A stretch of 64,000 bases of DNA from Spirochaetales bacterium (GTDB taxonomy: Bacteria > Spirochaetota > Spirochaetia > UBA9216), in NCBI GenBank assembly GCA_016342585.1, contig JAEINK010000009.1:1-64000 (forward strand). Direction: 5' to 3'. Each line of letters begins with the position of its first letter. Position 1 is the first letter of the stretch. The notes under the pieces were generated by a model. The model saw only the letters and a program-made list of their open reading frames with translations, did not search any database and was not told the origin of the DNA. This document shows positions 44,752-53,297 of the stretch, in pieces. Made by a program: the position numbers and the translations under genes.

Positions 44752-45372
44752 ATGAATCGATTGAAATTAAAAGCCGCCGAAAAGAGTTTTCTCACAAGAT
44801 ACCCCGGGGGATTCTCACATCCGGATATGGTGACAATTTCCAAAAAACATAAACCGGAAAAAATGCAGAGTATGGCACAGGAGTTTTTTGCTCCGGATCA
44901 GTTCGAGAACAGCGATACCGTAATTGAGCACATGATAAAGGTGGTCAGTACCTCATCCATGGTTTCTGTATTTGAAAAACCCAAATTCAGGGATGTTGCC
45001 CGAGGACTCGGAGAGGATGAAAAGATGGGTTTAAGCCGGGGCTTATATGAATTCCTCCATGGCGATGAAGAGACAGGTTTCGAAATCATGGTAGAGATCC
45101 TGCAACTCCATAAACTGGCAAAATGGACGTTGATAACCGTATATGGGGCTTACTATAATCCTGAAAGAGAGGTTTTTGTAAAACCTACTACCGTAAAAGG
45201 TATAATTAAAAATTTTGAAATACCTGACCTGATATATAAACCAATACCAACCTATGATTTTTACAATAAATATCGGGATGTTATCAATGAGATGAAAGGG
45301 TTGGTGGATCCCGCCTTAAGGCCGGGGAATGCTGCTTTTTCAGGCTTCCTTATGATGAGTATGGAGGATTAG
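44752..45372 (+). CDS. Conserved-looking protein of unknown function, next to cheD
   Basis: 206 residues with no signal peptide or membrane segment, mixed helical, with basic residues at the N-terminus and none of the catalytic motifs I know. It starts with N-R-L-K-L-K-A-A-E-K-S-F-L and has a C-terminal half with Y-G-A-Y-Y-N-P-E-R-E-V-F-V-K-P-T-T-V-K. AAGGAGAG lies about 5 bases before the ATG, so it is translated. It is 80 bases upstream of cheD in the same direction and may share its transcript. I do not recognise the family. A role near chemotaxis is suggested only by position. Confidence 0.75.
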   Translation: MNRLKLKAAEKSFLTRYPGGFSHPDMVTISKKHKPEKMQSMAQEFFAPDQFENSDTVIEHMIKVVSTSSMVSVFEKPKFRDVARGLGEDEKMGLSRGLYEFLHGDEETGFEIMVEILQLHKLAKWTLITVYGAYYNPEREVFVKPTTVKGIIKNFEIPDLIYKPIPTYDFYNKYRDVINEMKGLVDPALRPGNAAFSGFLMMSMED

Positions 45373-45452
45373 GTGAGATTTATTATTTATTCAGACCATA
45401 TTACTCCAGAGGCTTGCATAAAAGATAAAAGCAGATAAACTTATGATTAGAT

Positions 45453-46046
45453 ATGATAAAAACCTATAACAGTAAATTCGGGAAAGACGTGATAACGGTT
45501 CATCCCGGAGAATACTGGATTGACGATCACAATATTATTTATACTCTACTTGGCACATGTGTCGCGGTGGTTCTCTATTCGGAGAGCCACCGGGTTGGCG
45601 GAATGAACCACTACCTCCTTCCCGGCCCCATGAGTTCCGTAAACGCCATGAAACAGGAGAGTGCCCGCTATGGAATAAATGCCATGGAACTCCTTATCAA
45701 TGGATTCCTGAAAAGAGGTATAGAAAAGAAGGAGTTGAAGGCAAAAATTTTCGGCGGCGGCAAGATCCTGAAAGTAATACCCGGAAAAGAGAAATTACAG
45801 CATGTGGGAGAAAAGAATATTGAATTCGTTCGGTTCTTCCTTGCCGAAGAAAAAATACCAATAGTTGCCAGCGATGTGGGGGGCACCGGAGGAAGAAAGA
45901 TCTTCCTTTTCCCCGAAACAGGAAAAGTCCTACTTTCCAGAATTAAGGTTCGCGCAAGTCTTATCAATATGGAAACGAAGTTTAAGGAAGAAATTTCCGT
46001 AGAAAAACAGGGCGGAGATATTATTCTTTTCAATAATGATGAATAA
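45453..46046 (+). CDS. cheD: Chemoreceptor glutamine deamidase CheD
   Basis: 197 residues; the core matches CheD and a ~30-residue C-terminal extension is present. Catalytic Cys36 lies in T-L-L-G-T-C-V-A-V, the catalytic His53 in G-G-M-N-H-Y-L-L-P, and the F-G-G-G strand and G-G-T-G-G-R-K loop follow. CheD deamidates glutamines on receptors and in some species interacts with CheC. No cheC, cheR, cheB or cheA is in the window, so this is an orphan copy, likely serving the receptors here. The ATG has only a weak ribosome binding site, consistent with coupling to the gene upstream. Confidence 0.93.
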   Translation: MIKTYNSKFGKDVITVHPGEYWIDDHNIIYTLLGTCVAVVLYSESHRVGGMNHYLLPGPMSSVNAMKQESARYGINAMELLINGFLKRGIEKKELKAKIFGGGKILKVIPGKEKLQHVGEKNIEFVRFFLAEEKIPIVASDVGGTGGRKIFLFPETGKVLLSRIKVRASLINMETKFKEEISVEKQGGDIILFNNDE

Positions 46047-46092
46047 ATCCAGAAGTAAAGTGTATATTAAGAGTAGTCCCGGGGAGAAAAAA

Positions 46093-46185
46093 ATGGTGGG
46101 AACACCCCCAGAACCTGAAGGGTATTCCCTAATAAGAATAAAAGGATTTTACGGAGTTATATCATGCAAGCAGGAACTATCTTAA
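46093..46185 (+). CDS. Possible 30-residue small protein
   Basis: An ATG preceded by GGGGAG at 6 bases opens a 30-codon frame ending TAA. The peptide is M-V-G-T-P-P-E-P-E-G-Y-S-L-I-R, then a basic, hydrophobic second half. The good ribosome binding site is the only positive evidence. An imperfect 10-base inverted repeat (46098-46107 / 46120-46129) falls inside it and could instead be a hairpin after cheD, in which case the frame is chance. Confidence 0.25.
   Translation: MVGTPPEPEGYSLIRIKGFYGVISCKQELS
46098..46129. terminator. Imperfect hairpin between cheD and nfeD
   Basis: GGGAACACCC / GGGTATTCCC, ten positions with one mismatch, loop of 12. No U-run follows. It may be a weak terminator or a structured leader of the nfeD operon. 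Confidence 0.3.
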
Positions 46186-46268
46186 TTATAGTTTCATGAT
46201 TTTCAAATTGCAAATTTTACTTGTGTATTATATGCAATTCATCTATCATTTGTTTACGAGGAGGTAAT

Positions 46269-46718
46269 ATGCCGTTATTTTTACTGAACAATTTACCATT
46301 TGTGTGGCTGGGTCTTGCAATCGTCCTGGTAATTATTGAGGGGATGACCATGGGTCTTACGACCATATGGTTTGCCATGGGGGCTTTGATTAGTATGCTC
46401 CTCGCCTTTTTTCACATGCCAATCCAATGGCAGGTCCTACTCTTCCTGATCATCTCAGGTGTACTGTTATTTTTTACCAGACCTGTTGCCTTGAAAAAGC
46501 TGAAGATTGGAAAAACAAAAACCAACAGTGAAAGCCTGATTGGCGAAGCCTGTGTTGTTATCGAAACCATCCCGGCAAACGAAAAAGGCCAGGTTAAGAT
46601 AAACGGACAGCCATGGAGAGCAGCTGCTTCAGGGGGTATTCTGATAGCGGAAGGCACCCGTGTAGTTATTGATAAAATTGAAGGGGTTACCATGTATGTA
46701 ACTCCAGAAAAAAATTAA
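46269..46718 (+). CDS. NfeD-like membrane protein, short form
   Basis: 149 residues from the ATG at 46269, directly after GAGGAGG; the open frame extends upstream without a ribosome binding site. Three to four membrane helices fill the first ~80 residues, then an OB-fold NfeDC domain (I-G-E-A-C-V-V-I, G-Q-V-K-I-N-G-Q-P-W-R-A) ends the protein. It lacks the N-terminal serine protease of long NfeD proteins. Short NfeD proteins pair with stomatin-like proteins at the membrane, and the next gene is one, 23 bases downstream. Confidence 0.9.
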   Translation: MPLFLLNNLPFVWLGLAIVLVIIEGMTMGLTTIWFAMGALISMLLAFFHMPIQWQVLLFLIISGVLLFFTRPVALKKLKIGKTKTNSESLIGEACVVIETIPANEKGQVKINGQPWRAAASGGILIAEGTRVVIDKIEGVTMYVTPEKN

Positions 46719-46741
46719 AGTTTGTAATAAAGGAGAAAGTT

Positions 46742-47641
46742 ATGCCAATTTATTTAACGATCGGAATTCTGATTTTCATTCTGCTTCTGATCATCAGAAA
46801 CATCAGAATCGTTCCCCAGGCAAATGCCTTCGTAGTTGAAAGGCTTGGAGCATATCAGAAAACATGGAGTGTTGGACTTCATATCAAAATGCCTATTATT
46901 GATAAGGTTGCCTCAAAGGTTTCTATCAAGGAAAATGTGATTGATTTCGAGCCCCAGCCTGTAATTACCCGCGACAACGTTACCATGAGAATAGATACCG
47001 TTGTTTTCTATGCAATTACAGATCCAAAATTATACGCATACGGTGTTACAAACCCCATGTCTGCCATCGAGAATCTTACAGCAACAACCCTTCGTAATAT
47101 CATAGGTGAACTTGAACTTGATCAAACCTTAACATCCAGGGACGTAATCAATACAAAGATGAGAGCGATCCTTGATGAAGCTACAGACCCCTGGGGCATC
47201 AAGGTAAACAGAGTTGAGGTTAAAAATATTATTCCTCCCAAAGATATTCAAGATGCAATGGAAAAACAGATGCGAGCAGAGAGGGAAAAACGAGAGTCTA
47301 TCCTTCGTGCTGAAGGTGAAAAGATGGCTGCTATTCTCTCGGCAGAGGGAGAAAAAGCATCGGCAATCCTCCGAGCGGAAGCCGCCAAGGAAGCTGCCAT
47401 TCGTCAGGCTGAAGGACAGGCGGAAGCTATCCTTAAAGTTCAGGATGCTACGGCAAAAGGACTCTTTAAGATCAAATCCATCCAGGCAGATGATGCTCTT
47501 ATCAAACTCAAGAGTCTGGAAACCCTTGCGGCCTTAGCTGACGGTAAAGCCAATAAACTGATTATCCCTGCCGATTTCCAGAATATGGCGAGTATATTGA
47601 GTGCTGCAAAAGAGGTTTTGACCGACAACAAACCGGAATAA
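46742..47641 (+). CDS. Stomatin/prohibitin-family SPFH protein
   Basis: 299 residues. One N-terminal membrane helix (about 3-18), then the SPFH/Band 7 domain beginning I-R-I-V-P-Q-A-N-A-F-V-V-E-R-L-G, with A-I-T-D-P and R-N-I-I-G-E-L-E-L-D motifs, then a long alanine- and glutamate-rich coiled coil at about 180-245 (A-E-G-E-K repeats). It belongs to the slipin/QmcA group. Such proteins make large membrane cages and are linked to microdomains and protein quality control, usually with NfeD, as here. AAAGGAG precedes the ATG and a terminator follows, so this is a two-gene unit. Confidence 0.92.
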   Translation: MPIYLTIGILIFILLLIIRNIRIVPQANAFVVERLGAYQKTWSVGLHIKMPIIDKVASKVSIKENVIDFEPQPVITRDNVTMRIDTVVFYAITDPKLYAYGVTNPMSAIENLTATTLRNIIGELELDQTLTSRDVINTKMRAILDEATDPWGIKVNRVEVKNIIPPKDIQDAMEKQMRAEREKRESILRAEGEKMAAILSAEGEKASAILRAEAAKEAAIRQAEGQAEAILKVQDATAKGLFKIKSIQADDALIKLKSLETLAALADGKANKLIIPADFQNMASILSAAKEVLTDNKPE

Positions 47642-47684
47642 ACTGAAAATTGAATCCCGGAATGGTATTATTCCGTGAATTATG

Positions 47685-47716
47685 AAAAGCCGGTCTCCTA
47701 TGGAGAATCGGCTTTT
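47685..47716 (+). terminator. Terminator after the stomatin-like gene
   Basis: AAAAGCCG / CGGCTTTT outer stem and TCTCC / GGAGA inner stem, followed by a run of Ts. Confidence 0.85.
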
Positions 47717-47866
47717 TTTATCTTCCCGTTCCCCGTTTAAAAGCCCCTTCAAACACCATTATTTCCTTGCAACAACAGCACCTGAACTGCTATTCTATCA
47801 ATCAGATTGATTATGCACTTTATATGGTTGCTTAAATTTTTATAAATAAAAATTCGGAGAAAGAGC

Positions 47867-49084
47867 CTGACGAACATCTTACGTAAAAACAATATACTCT
47901 TCATCGCCGCTTTCATAATGTCCATTGTCCTTACAGGAATCGCCTTCGGACTGATATTCCTCCTTTCGGACAGGTTTATCTTCTCTGCGGGGAAGATCGG
48001 GTTCTACCTGGCCATCGGCTACGCAGCATACATGGCAGGCCTCTCAATTTTTCGAAGAGTGGAAGATCGGATAGATGTGCGCTTCTGTCTTCCCGTCGCG
48101 GCAATGGTAATCACGGGGGCATCTGTCACCATTTATTTAAGTCACACGGCAGGAGTTACGGCCCTTGCCTGGGGGATTCTTCAGGGAATGACAGCCTTTT
48201 ACTGGCCGCCCTTGATGGGATGGATTTCCAGTGGTCTGGAAGGGAAAGAGCTTAATAGAGATCTGGGAAGATTTAACCAATCCTGGTCAATTGGTGCCCT
48301 TTTTGGCCCCTTTATTACGGGAGTACTCTATTCCAGAAATCCAAATTTCGCTTTCATGATTTTCATCCTCAGCTTTGCGGTTCTATCGCTATTCCTATTG
48401 CTTTCCATCCTGTTCATCAGGGAAATGAGAAGCTGGAAACCAGTCCCTTCGGTCCCTATCAAATCGATAAAGATTCATAAAAACAAATCAACAGAAATAC
48501 CCGAAAAAGGAAGTTTTTTACGTTACCCCTCCTGGGTGGGGATATTCTGTGCTTATGCCTTTCTTGGGGTTGTGATCAATATCCTGCCCCTGGAAATAAG
48601 GAATAATCTTGGTTACTCGGAGCAAACCGCAGGAAACCTGCTTTTCATACGGGGGTTTGCCTCCCTTGTCAGTTTTACAATATTGGGAAAAACCATCCTC
48701 TGGCACAATAACAGGAGATGGATTCTATTTGTTCAGGCGGCGATTATACTCATCCCCCTGCTTCTCCTTCCCATCCGGGCACCTCTTCTCTTTTATATAA
48801 TGACTCTTGTTCTTATGGGACTTTTATTTTCGGCAAATTACAGCAATTCAATATTCCACGGCAGTTCGGGTATAGAGAATAAAAGTGGAAGGATGGCTAT
48901 CCATGAAGGAATGCTTACCGCGGGAGCAGTTACCGGGACTTTCGGGGGAGGAAATGTGTACCAGCATTGGGGAATAGCAGGAATTGTCATATTCCTCATC
49001 TGTCTCACTTTTTCTGGATTTATGATATCATCATTCATGATCATAGGTCACAGAAAGAGGAGCAGAGTGAGACTGAAAAGCTAA
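47867..49084 (+). CDS. MFS transporter, probable CTG start
   Basis: A major-facilitator protein with about twelve helices, related to sugar or drug transporters. The first ATG, at 47918, has no ribosome binding site and would cut off part of helix 1. In the same frame a CTG at 47867 lies 7 bases after GGAG and adds 17 residues with a basic start (L-R-K-N-N) leading into the full first helix, giving 405 residues. No ATG, GTG or TTG is available there, so CTG initiation is proposed. The stop overlaps the start of the MBOAT gene (TAATG). Substrate unknown; the operon suggests a role in envelope polysaccharide or lipid modification. Confidence 0.8.
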   Translation: MTNILRKNNILFIAAFIMSIVLTGIAFGLIFLLSDRFIFSAGKIGFYLAIGYAAYMAGLSIFRRVEDRIDVRFCLPVAAMVITGASVTIYLSHTAGVTALAWGILQGMTAFYWPPLMGWISSGLEGKELNRDLGRFNQSWSIGALFGPFITGVLYSRNPNFAFMIFILSFAVLSLFLLLSILFIREMRSWKPVPSVPIKSIKIHKNKSTEIPEKGSFLRYPSWVGIFCAYAFLGVVINILPLEIRNNLGYSEQTAGNLLFIRGFASLVSFTILGKTILWHNNRRWILFVQAAIILIPLLLLPIRAPLLFYIMTLVLMGLLFSANYSNSIFHGSSGIENKSGRMAIHEGMLTAGAVTGTFGGGNVYQHWGIAGIVIFLICLTFSGFMISSFMIIGHRKRSRVRLKS

Positions 49085-50490
49085 TGCTATTTCCCACGAT
49101 TGAATTCGCCATATTCTTTTTTATAATCTTTACATTTTCCTGGATGCTGATCCGATTCCCGGAACAGCGGAAGTGGTCCCTCCTCCTTGCCTCCTATTTT
49201 TTCTATGGTTTCTGGGACTGGAGATTCACCATCCTTTTATTTACCTGCTCAGGCTTTAATTACATAATGGCCCTGGGGATTTCCAACGCCAAATACAGAA
49301 AACATAAGAAAGTATGGCTTATTACAGCTGTGATTATGGATTTAGGGATTCTATTCTTTTTTAAATACTACGGGTTTTTCATGAATTCGGTCAATAACAT
49401 AAGTTTAATGCTGGGTTTATCGGAAGGCCTCCCCATACTTTCGGTGGTCCTGCCGGTAGGAATCTCATTTTTTACCTTTCAGGCTATGAGTTATGTGATA
49501 GATGTCTATAGGGGAGAAATTCACGCCAGAGAGTCTCTGGGCGATGTACTTCTTTACATATCCTTCTTTCCACAGCTTGTGGCAGGACCTATTGTCCGGG
49601 CATCGGTCTTTTTACCCCAGCTGGACACCAATCCGGCGGAAGATCAAATCCCAGCGGGAACCGCTTTTGTGAGGATTATTGCGGGGCTCTTTAAAAAGAC
49701 TGTCATAGCCAATTACCTGGCCGTTCTTCTTGTCGACCCGGTTTTTCTTGATCCCGCATCATATTCGCCCCTGGAATTGGTCCTCGGTGCCTATGGATAT
49801 GCTTTCCAGATTTTCTGTGATTTTTCAGCCTATAGTGATATCGCTATTGGTATCGCTACCCTTCTGGGGTACAAATTCCCGGAGAACTTCAATCAACCCT
49901 ACCGGGCCACAAGTTTTCAGGATTTCTGGCGGCGCTGGCACATCAGCCTTTCAAGCTGGTTACGGGATTATTTATATATTCCCCTGGGTGGATCAAAATC
50001 CGGGGGATTTAAAACCTATCGAAACCTCTTTATAACCATGTTACTCGGCGGATTATGGCATGGAGCCGCCTGGAATTTTATAATATGGGGAGGCCTTCAT
50101 GGAACAGCCCTGGTCATCGAAAGAAAACTGGGACTTGTTAAAAAGATGAATGGCTTCGCTGGAAAGCTCCTTAAAAGGGTAATTGTATTTCAAGTTGTCT
50201 GTGTCTGCTGGATATTTTTCAGGGCCTCAGATTTACGGGTCGCAGGTGAGTTCTTCATGGGTTTTACTCACAATAGAGAGTTTCAGGGGGTGATTACCCC
50301 CTTTACGGTCCTCCTGTTATTAATCGGCCTGATTATGCACTTCACACCCTCCGGGATAAAAGGCAGCCTGGGACGGGGAACAGCACGTCTTCCAGCCCTA
50401 TTGCAGGGGACCCTTTTTGGAGGCTTTCTCCTTATTCTGCATATTTTATCTCCCCAGGGTGTGGCACCCTTTATCTATTTTCAATTTTAG
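49084..50490 (+). CDS. MBOAT O-acyltransferase (AlgI-like)
   Basis: 468 residues with about ten membrane helices. Motifs of the AlgI/DltB branch are clear: F-F-P-Q-L-V-A-G-P-I-V-R, D-F-W-R-R-W-H-I-S-L-S-S-W-L-R-D-Y-L-Y-I-P-L-G-G-S, and catalytic His326 in L-G-G-L-W-H-G-A-A-W. Such proteins pass acyl groups across the membrane to periplasmic acceptors, most often O-acetylation of polysaccharides. The start is set by overlap with the MFS stop (TAATG); a longer frame reaching 48967 is inside the MFS gene. It is followed 8 bases later by a putative SGNH partner. Confidence 0.92.
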   Translation: MLFPTIEFAIFFFIIFTFSWMLIRFPEQRKWSLLLASYFFYGFWDWRFTILLFTCSGFNYIMALGISNAKYRKHKKVWLITAVIMDLGILFFFKYYGFFMNSVNNISLMLGLSEGLPILSVVLPVGISFFTFQAMSYVIDVYRGEIHARESLGDVLLYISFFPQLVAGPIVRASVFLPQLDTNPAEDQIPAGTAFVRIIAGLFKKTVIANYLAVLLVDPVFLDPASYSPLELVLGAYGYAFQIFCDFSAYSDIAIGIATLLGYKFPENFNQPYRATSFQDFWRRWHISLSSWLRDYLYIPLGGSKSGGFKTYRNLFITMLLGGLWHGAAWNFIIWGGLHGTALVIERKLGLVKKMNGFAGKLLKRVIVFQVVCVCWIFFRASDLRVAGEFFMGFTHNREFQGVITPFTVLLLLIGLIMHFTPSGIKGSLGRGTARLPALLQGTLFGGFLLILHILSPQGVAPFIYFQF

Positions 50491-50498
50491 GAGGATTG

Positions 50499-51716
50499 GT
50501 GAAAGAAGAAAAGCTTACCAACTGGCAGACAATACTAATCGTCCTCATCCTCTCCGGTCTGATTTTTTGTCTCTTTGGGACAGAAGAGCTCTCCCGCTGG
50601 AACAGGGAAATTGAAACAAAGAGACCACGGATCCTCTTTAACCTGCTCCTTACTCCTTTTTATTCCTTCGCCGATTCTGTTGAGATTGATGCCATTATCC
50701 CTGCCTACAAGGACAGGTTTCACGATATTAAAGAGAAGACAATAAAAGAGATATTTCCCAATGTATCCCGATTTCTACTGTCGAAACTTCCTGAACAATT
50801 TATCCCCGGTTTTTTACATTCGCCGGAAACTCTCACACAGGATTCAGCCATCATCGAGTCGATTGTGCCTGAAGTTACGATACAGGGTGTACCCCCTGAG
50901 ACACCTCCTGTCCCTGTCCCTGTCCCTGTCCCTGAACCGATATTACACGATCCCATTTTTACAGATAATTCGGAATCCATAACAATGGAGGTTCCTGCGG
51001 TTATCCCTGCAGCCGAAAAGGAACAGCCCCTGATAATCCAGGACACACCGCCGCCGCCCCCGGAACCCACCCCGGGACTGCCCCGGGGAGAGTCGATCCT
51101 TCTTATGGGAGACTCGCTGGCAAACTCATGCGGAACAGCCTTCGTTCCCCTGATAAGCGGAAGAGAGGATCTTGAACTGGTAAAATATGGAAAGGTGTCG
51201 GCCAACCTCTCCAACCCTGTTTTTGATGAATGGTTTGAAGACCTTGATGAGATCCTGGTGGAAAAAAAGTTCGATATAATCATTATCATGATGGGAGCAA
51301 ATGCAGCCCAGGCCATTGTGGATGGAGATGACCGCTGGGCCTATGGCTCCGTCAGATGGGAGGAGATCTACAGGCAGAGGGCGACAAATCTTATCTCCAG
51401 GCTGAAAAACAGCTCATCAAAGATCTATTGGGTGGGGATCCCCCCCATGTTGAAGAAAAACTACAGGGATAAAATGGAAGGTCATAACCAGCGAATTGCC
51501 GAGCTCTGCCGGGATCTGGCGATCGAGTACCTCCCCATAGGGTCGGTGATTGGTGATGAAGCGGGGCAATACCTGGAGTACAAGATAATCGACGGCAGGC
51601 AGGTACGCATACGAACAGCCGATGGGGTGCACTACTCCAGGGCGGGAGGAGATATCCTTTCAAAATATATCCTGACGACCCTCTTTCCCGATATCTCTTT
51701 TAGCACAAGAAACTGA
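50499..51716 (+). CDS. Membrane-anchored SGNH hydrolase/acetyltransferase (DUF459-like)
   Basis: 405 residues from a GTG at 50499 (AGGAGG 4 bases before; a TTG at 50496 is too close). One N-terminal membrane helix, a helical stretch, then a proline- and valine-rich linker (about 132-190, including a P-V repeat), then an SGNH domain: G-D-S-L near 204-207 with the Ser nucleophile, M-G-A-N with the conserved Asn, and D-G-V-H near the C-terminus with the Asp/His pair. The domain should face the periplasm. Pairing with an MBOAT protein matches AlgI-AlgJ/AlgX-type O-acetylation systems. The stop overlaps the radical SAM start. Confidence 0.87.
   Translation: MKEEKLTNWQTILIVLILSGLIFCLFGTEELSRWNREIETKRPRILFNLLLTPFYSFADSVEIDAIIPAYKDRFHDIKEKTIKEIFPNVSRFLLSKLPEQFIPGFLHSPETLTQDSAIIESIVPEVTIQGVPPETPPVPVPVPVPEPILHDPIFTDNSESITMEVPAVIPAAEKEQPLIIQDTPPPPPEPTPGLPRGESILLMGDSLANSCGTAFVPLISGREDLELVKYGKVSANLSNPVFDEWFEDLDEILVEKKFDIIIIMMGANAAQAIVDGDDRWAYGSVRWEEIYRQRATNLISRLKNSSSKIYWVGIPPMLKKNYRDKMEGHNQRIAELCRDLAIEYLPIGSVIGDEAGQYLEYKIIDGRQVRIRTADGVHYSRAGGDILSKYILTTLFPDISFSTRN
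50911..50934. repeat. Tandem TCCCTG hexamer, four copies
   Basis: Four exact copies of TCCCTG in the SGNH gene, encoding the P-V-P-V linker. It can change length by slippage without breaking the frame because the unit is six bases. Confidence 0.9.
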
Positions 51717-52936
51717 TGGGTACCGTCTCAAGAATTCAGGTTAAGCAAGTCCTCCGACGAAATCAGCTTGTTGATCACTATTTTGGAAACAGATACAGTT
51801 TCTCACCCTACAGGGCATGCACCCACGCCTGCCTCTATTGCGACGGCAGAGCAGAAAAATATTATATCGATGGAGACTTTGCTTCGGATATTGTTATCCG
51901 GGACAATTTACTGAGCTGCCTGGAGCCGGAACTCAACCGTTTACGAGAAAAAGGGTATATCCTGGCAGGTTCCGGGGTCACAGATGCCTATCAACCGGTA
52001 GAAGCAGAGGAAAAACTCATGTCCGGAGCCGCAGAACTCCTGATAAAAAAGAAATTTCCTGTGATCATTACGACAAAAAGCGTTTTGATCAACAGAGATA
52101 TTGAGAAATGGAAAATTCTCAACGAAAAATCAGGCTTCATTCTGCTCCACACGCTCTGTACTCTGGTAGATTCCGAACGGCTTATATTTGAGCCCGGAGC
52201 TCCAAAAATTGAAGAGAGATTGAAAATGTTAGCGGATTTCAAGAATTCCGGAATCCCTGTGGGAGTGATGGCCATGCCCCTTCTACCCTTTATCTGGGAT
52301 TCAAATGAGAAACTGGAAGCTCTCTTTACGGCCATGAAAAACCTGGTGGACTATATCCTCCCCGGAACACTGACCTTGAGACCGGGGATACAGAAAGAGA
52401 CCTTCCAGGGAGTCCTGAGAGACTCATTCCCCGGGCTTCTGCCGGAATATGAGAGAATTTACGGAGAGAACCGACCATCGGGAGTTCCTCTTTATTCCTA
52501 TCAGAAAGATGTATATGGCCGTATATTCAACTTCATGACTGAACTGGGCATCCCCCATCAGATGCCCCACAGGCTCTTCCGCCAAAAGATCTCCTTACCC
52601 GATGAAATTCACATCCTCCTGAAACACCTTGAGGAGCTCTACAGGCCAAGGGGAATTGACACACGGCCGGTAAAAGAGGCCGAGAAAAGGTATGCATCCT
52701 GGCTGCGACCTGTTCGAATGGAGTTCAACAGGAAACGTTCTCTCCCTGATGAGTGGCTGGAGGAGAGGTTAAAGCTCCTTGCTTCGGAAAAAAAGCTGGG
52801 GACCCTCCTGGAGAATGAGAAGCTGGGGAAATTTCTTGAAGAGATAATCCTTGAACCGGTCGAGTTTGATTATATTAAACTAAAACTGATAGAAACATCG
52901 GAAAGGGCCAAAGGAGAAGAAGAGTTCTTCCTTTAA
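51716..52936 (+). CDS. Radical SAM protein of the spore photoproduct lyase-like family
   Basis: 406 residues. The iron-sulfur motif is C35-x3-C39-x2-C42 in Y-R-A-C-T-H-A-C-L-Y-C-D-G-R-A-E-K-Y-Y, as in SPL-like radical SAM proteins. A-G-S-G-V-T-D-A-Y-Q-P-V-E supplies the SAM-binding strand. It is not spore photoproduct lyase itself: there is no sign of sporulation genes and the C-terminal half is different and helical. Such proteins are annotated broadly and their substrate is unknown. The ATG shares a base with the SGNH stop, so it is tightly coupled to the O-acylation genes. Converges with the YdbC gene with no gap. Confidence 0.88.
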   Translation: MGTVSRIQVKQVLRRNQLVDHYFGNRYSFSPYRACTHACLYCDGRAEKYYIDGDFASDIVIRDNLLSCLEPELNRLREKGYILAGSGVTDAYQPVEAEEKLMSGAAELLIKKKFPVIITTKSVLINRDIEKWKILNEKSGFILLHTLCTLVDSERLIFEPGAPKIEERLKMLADFKNSGIPVGVMAMPLLPFIWDSNEKLEALFTAMKNLVDYILPGTLTLRPGIQKETFQGVLRDSFPGLLPEYERIYGENRPSGVPLYSYQKDVYGRIFNFMTELGIPHQMPHRLFRQKISLPDEIHILLKHLEELYRPRGIDTRPVKEAEKRYASWLRPVRMEFNRKRSLPDEWLEERLKLLASEKKLGTLLENEKLGKFLEEIILEPVEFDYIKLKLIETSERAKGEEEFFL

Positions 52937-53158
52937 CTATAACTGAATGTTTTCCAGAAGTTCCTTCAGAGCGGACAGATCTTCTGTGCTCATGGAGATC
53001 CCTTTTCCCATCTTTTCATGATCCGGAGCCCAGTCTCTTATATCATATTTAGGACTTCTTCCATTCCAGCTGATAAGGTTCAATTCCCGGTTCCAGCCTT
53101 TTGGACTTACCGAAAGGACGCCAATGGTCTTAAGTATCTCATAACTGAACTCTGCCAT
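52937..53158 (-). CDS. YdbC-family PC4-like single-stranded DNA-binding protein
   Basis: 73 residues. Almost the whole chain matches the YdbC group: F-S-Y-E-I-L-K-T-I-G-V-L-S, S-P-K-G-W-N-R-E-L-N-L-I-S-W-N-G-R, P-K-Y-D-I-R-D-W-A-P-D-H-E-K-M-G-K-G. The fold is the PC4 type, which in a lactococcal homologue binds ssDNA as a dimer. Its cellular role is unclear. It is a single gene, ending one base from the radical SAM stop, so transcription from the two sides collides. Confidence 0.9.
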   Translation of the reverse strand: MAEFSYEILKTIGVLSVSPKGWNRELNLISWNGRSPKYDIRDWAPDHEKMGKGISMSTEDLSALKELLENIQL

Positions 53159-53297
53159 AATTCTCCCCGGAAAGGATCTTTATCCCTTCCCTTTTCATTA
53201 TATTGATATGACCAGTTTTATCACAAAAAAGCCGGGCTTGAAAGAGTTGTACCATGAGGGTATTATTCATATCAGAAAAATACAGAGGGGTAGTACT

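Noticed and set aside
50720-51316. 198-residue minus-strand frame
   Set aside because: Antisense to the SGNH gene; composition is Ser/Gly repeats mirrored from the Pro-rich linker, with no start signal.
53041-53100. GGTTCAATTCCCGG, like a tRNA T-arm
   Set aside because: Lies inside the YdbC coding sequence and no other cloverleaf arms are present.
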